From assembly GCF_000836725.1 (NCBI RefSeq), contig NZ_JXTH01000010.1, forward strand, positions 1 through 56,427: DNA of 56,427 nt, in the 5' to 3' direction. This DNA comes from Anoxybacillus thermarum. GTDB taxonomy: Bacteria; Bacillota; Bacilli; Bacillales; Anoxybacillaceae. Below, piece after piece: positions 56,185 to 56,427 of this stretch (its first letter is position 1; each line of letters opens with the position of its first letter). The notes beneath the pieces were generated by a model. It did not search any database. It saw nothing but the letters and a program-made list of their open reading frames with translations, and was not told the origin of the DNA. A program made the translations under genes and the position numbers.

Positions 56185-56427
56185 TTTCTATGGAGAGTTT
56201 GATCCTGGCTCAGGACGAACGCTGGCGGCGTGCCTAATACATGCAAGTCGAGCGGACGATTCAAAAGCTTGCTTTTGAATCGTTAGCGGCGGACGGGTGA
56301 GTAACACGTGGGCAACCTGCCCTGTAGACGGGGATAACACCGAGAAATCGGTGCTAATACCGGATAACACGAAAGATCGCATGATCTTTCGTTGAAAGGC
56401 GGCGCAAGCTGTCGCTACAGGATGGGC
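56185..56427 (+). rRNA. rrs: 16S ribosomal RNA, 5' end (partial)
   Basis: GAGAGTTTGATCCTGGCTCA begins near 56193, followed by GACGAACGCTGGCGGCG and the V1 hairpin (56254-56285 region). The gene is cut by the right edge after about 243 nt. The V1 stem, with an AAGCTTGCTT tip, looks like Anoxybacillus. Confidence 0.97.

Overview
The window is a chromosomal segment of a low-GC, endospore-forming Bacillaceae. The 16S rRNA start at the right edge, with its V1 hairpin around 56254-56285, together with the protein sequences, points to the Anoxybacillus/Geobacillus group, most likely Anoxybacillus; this assignment is from recognition and has not been searched. Sporulation and germination genes (sigH, cwlD, gerD, kbaA, pdaB) show that the lineage makes spores. 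Almost every gene lies on the + strand; only gerD and pdaB are on the - strand.

Layout. (1) 1-650: 3' end of a 23S rRNA gene, a spacer of about 320 nt built from diverged structured repeats, 5S rRNA and its terminator. (2) 650-6772: the CtsR-controlled protein quality-control operon ctsR-mcsA-mcsB-clpC, followed by radA. The disA gene that normally follows radA in Bacillus is absent. (3) 6863-15424: yacL (PIN/TRAM), ispD, ispF, gltX, then a Cys T-box controlling cysE-cysS-mrnC-rlmB-rae1, then sigH. (4) 15488-27135: rpmG, secE, nusG, rplK, rplA, rplJ, rplL, an RsmC-like methyltransferase, rpoB and rpoC. (5) 27261-32069: L7Ae-like gene, rpsL, rpsG, fusA, tuf. (6) 32347-47052: the S10-spc-alpha ribosomal protein super-operon from rpsJ to rplQ, including secY, adk, map, infA and rpoA. 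(7) 47166-51393: ecfA1-ecfA2-ecfT, truA, rplM, rpsI. (8) 51483-55904: DUF2521 gene, cwlD, salA, gerD(-), kbaA, pdaB(-). (9) 55905-56427: tandem rRNA promoters and the 5' part of a 16S rRNA gene, the start of the next rrn operon.

The genes form the growth-rate core of the cell: transcription (rpoA/B/C, nusG, sigH), ribosome and translation factors, two amino-acyl-tRNA synthetases, secretion (SecE/SecY), vitamin-uptake energising modules (ECF), isoprenoid steps, and stress proteolysis. Much of the information beyond the proteins is in RNA leaders: a T-box, L10 and L13 leaders, two putative L1 operators that mimic 23S rRNA, a structured S10 leader, terminator-like hairpins in the nusG and rpoB leaders, and several stable intercistronic hairpins that lack a U-tract.

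I found no defence island, CRISPR array, prophage, insertion sequence, tRNA gene or unknown multi-gene system. The protein-coding content is conventional. The most interesting observations are regulatory RNA structures and two losses from conserved gene order (disA and ybzG).
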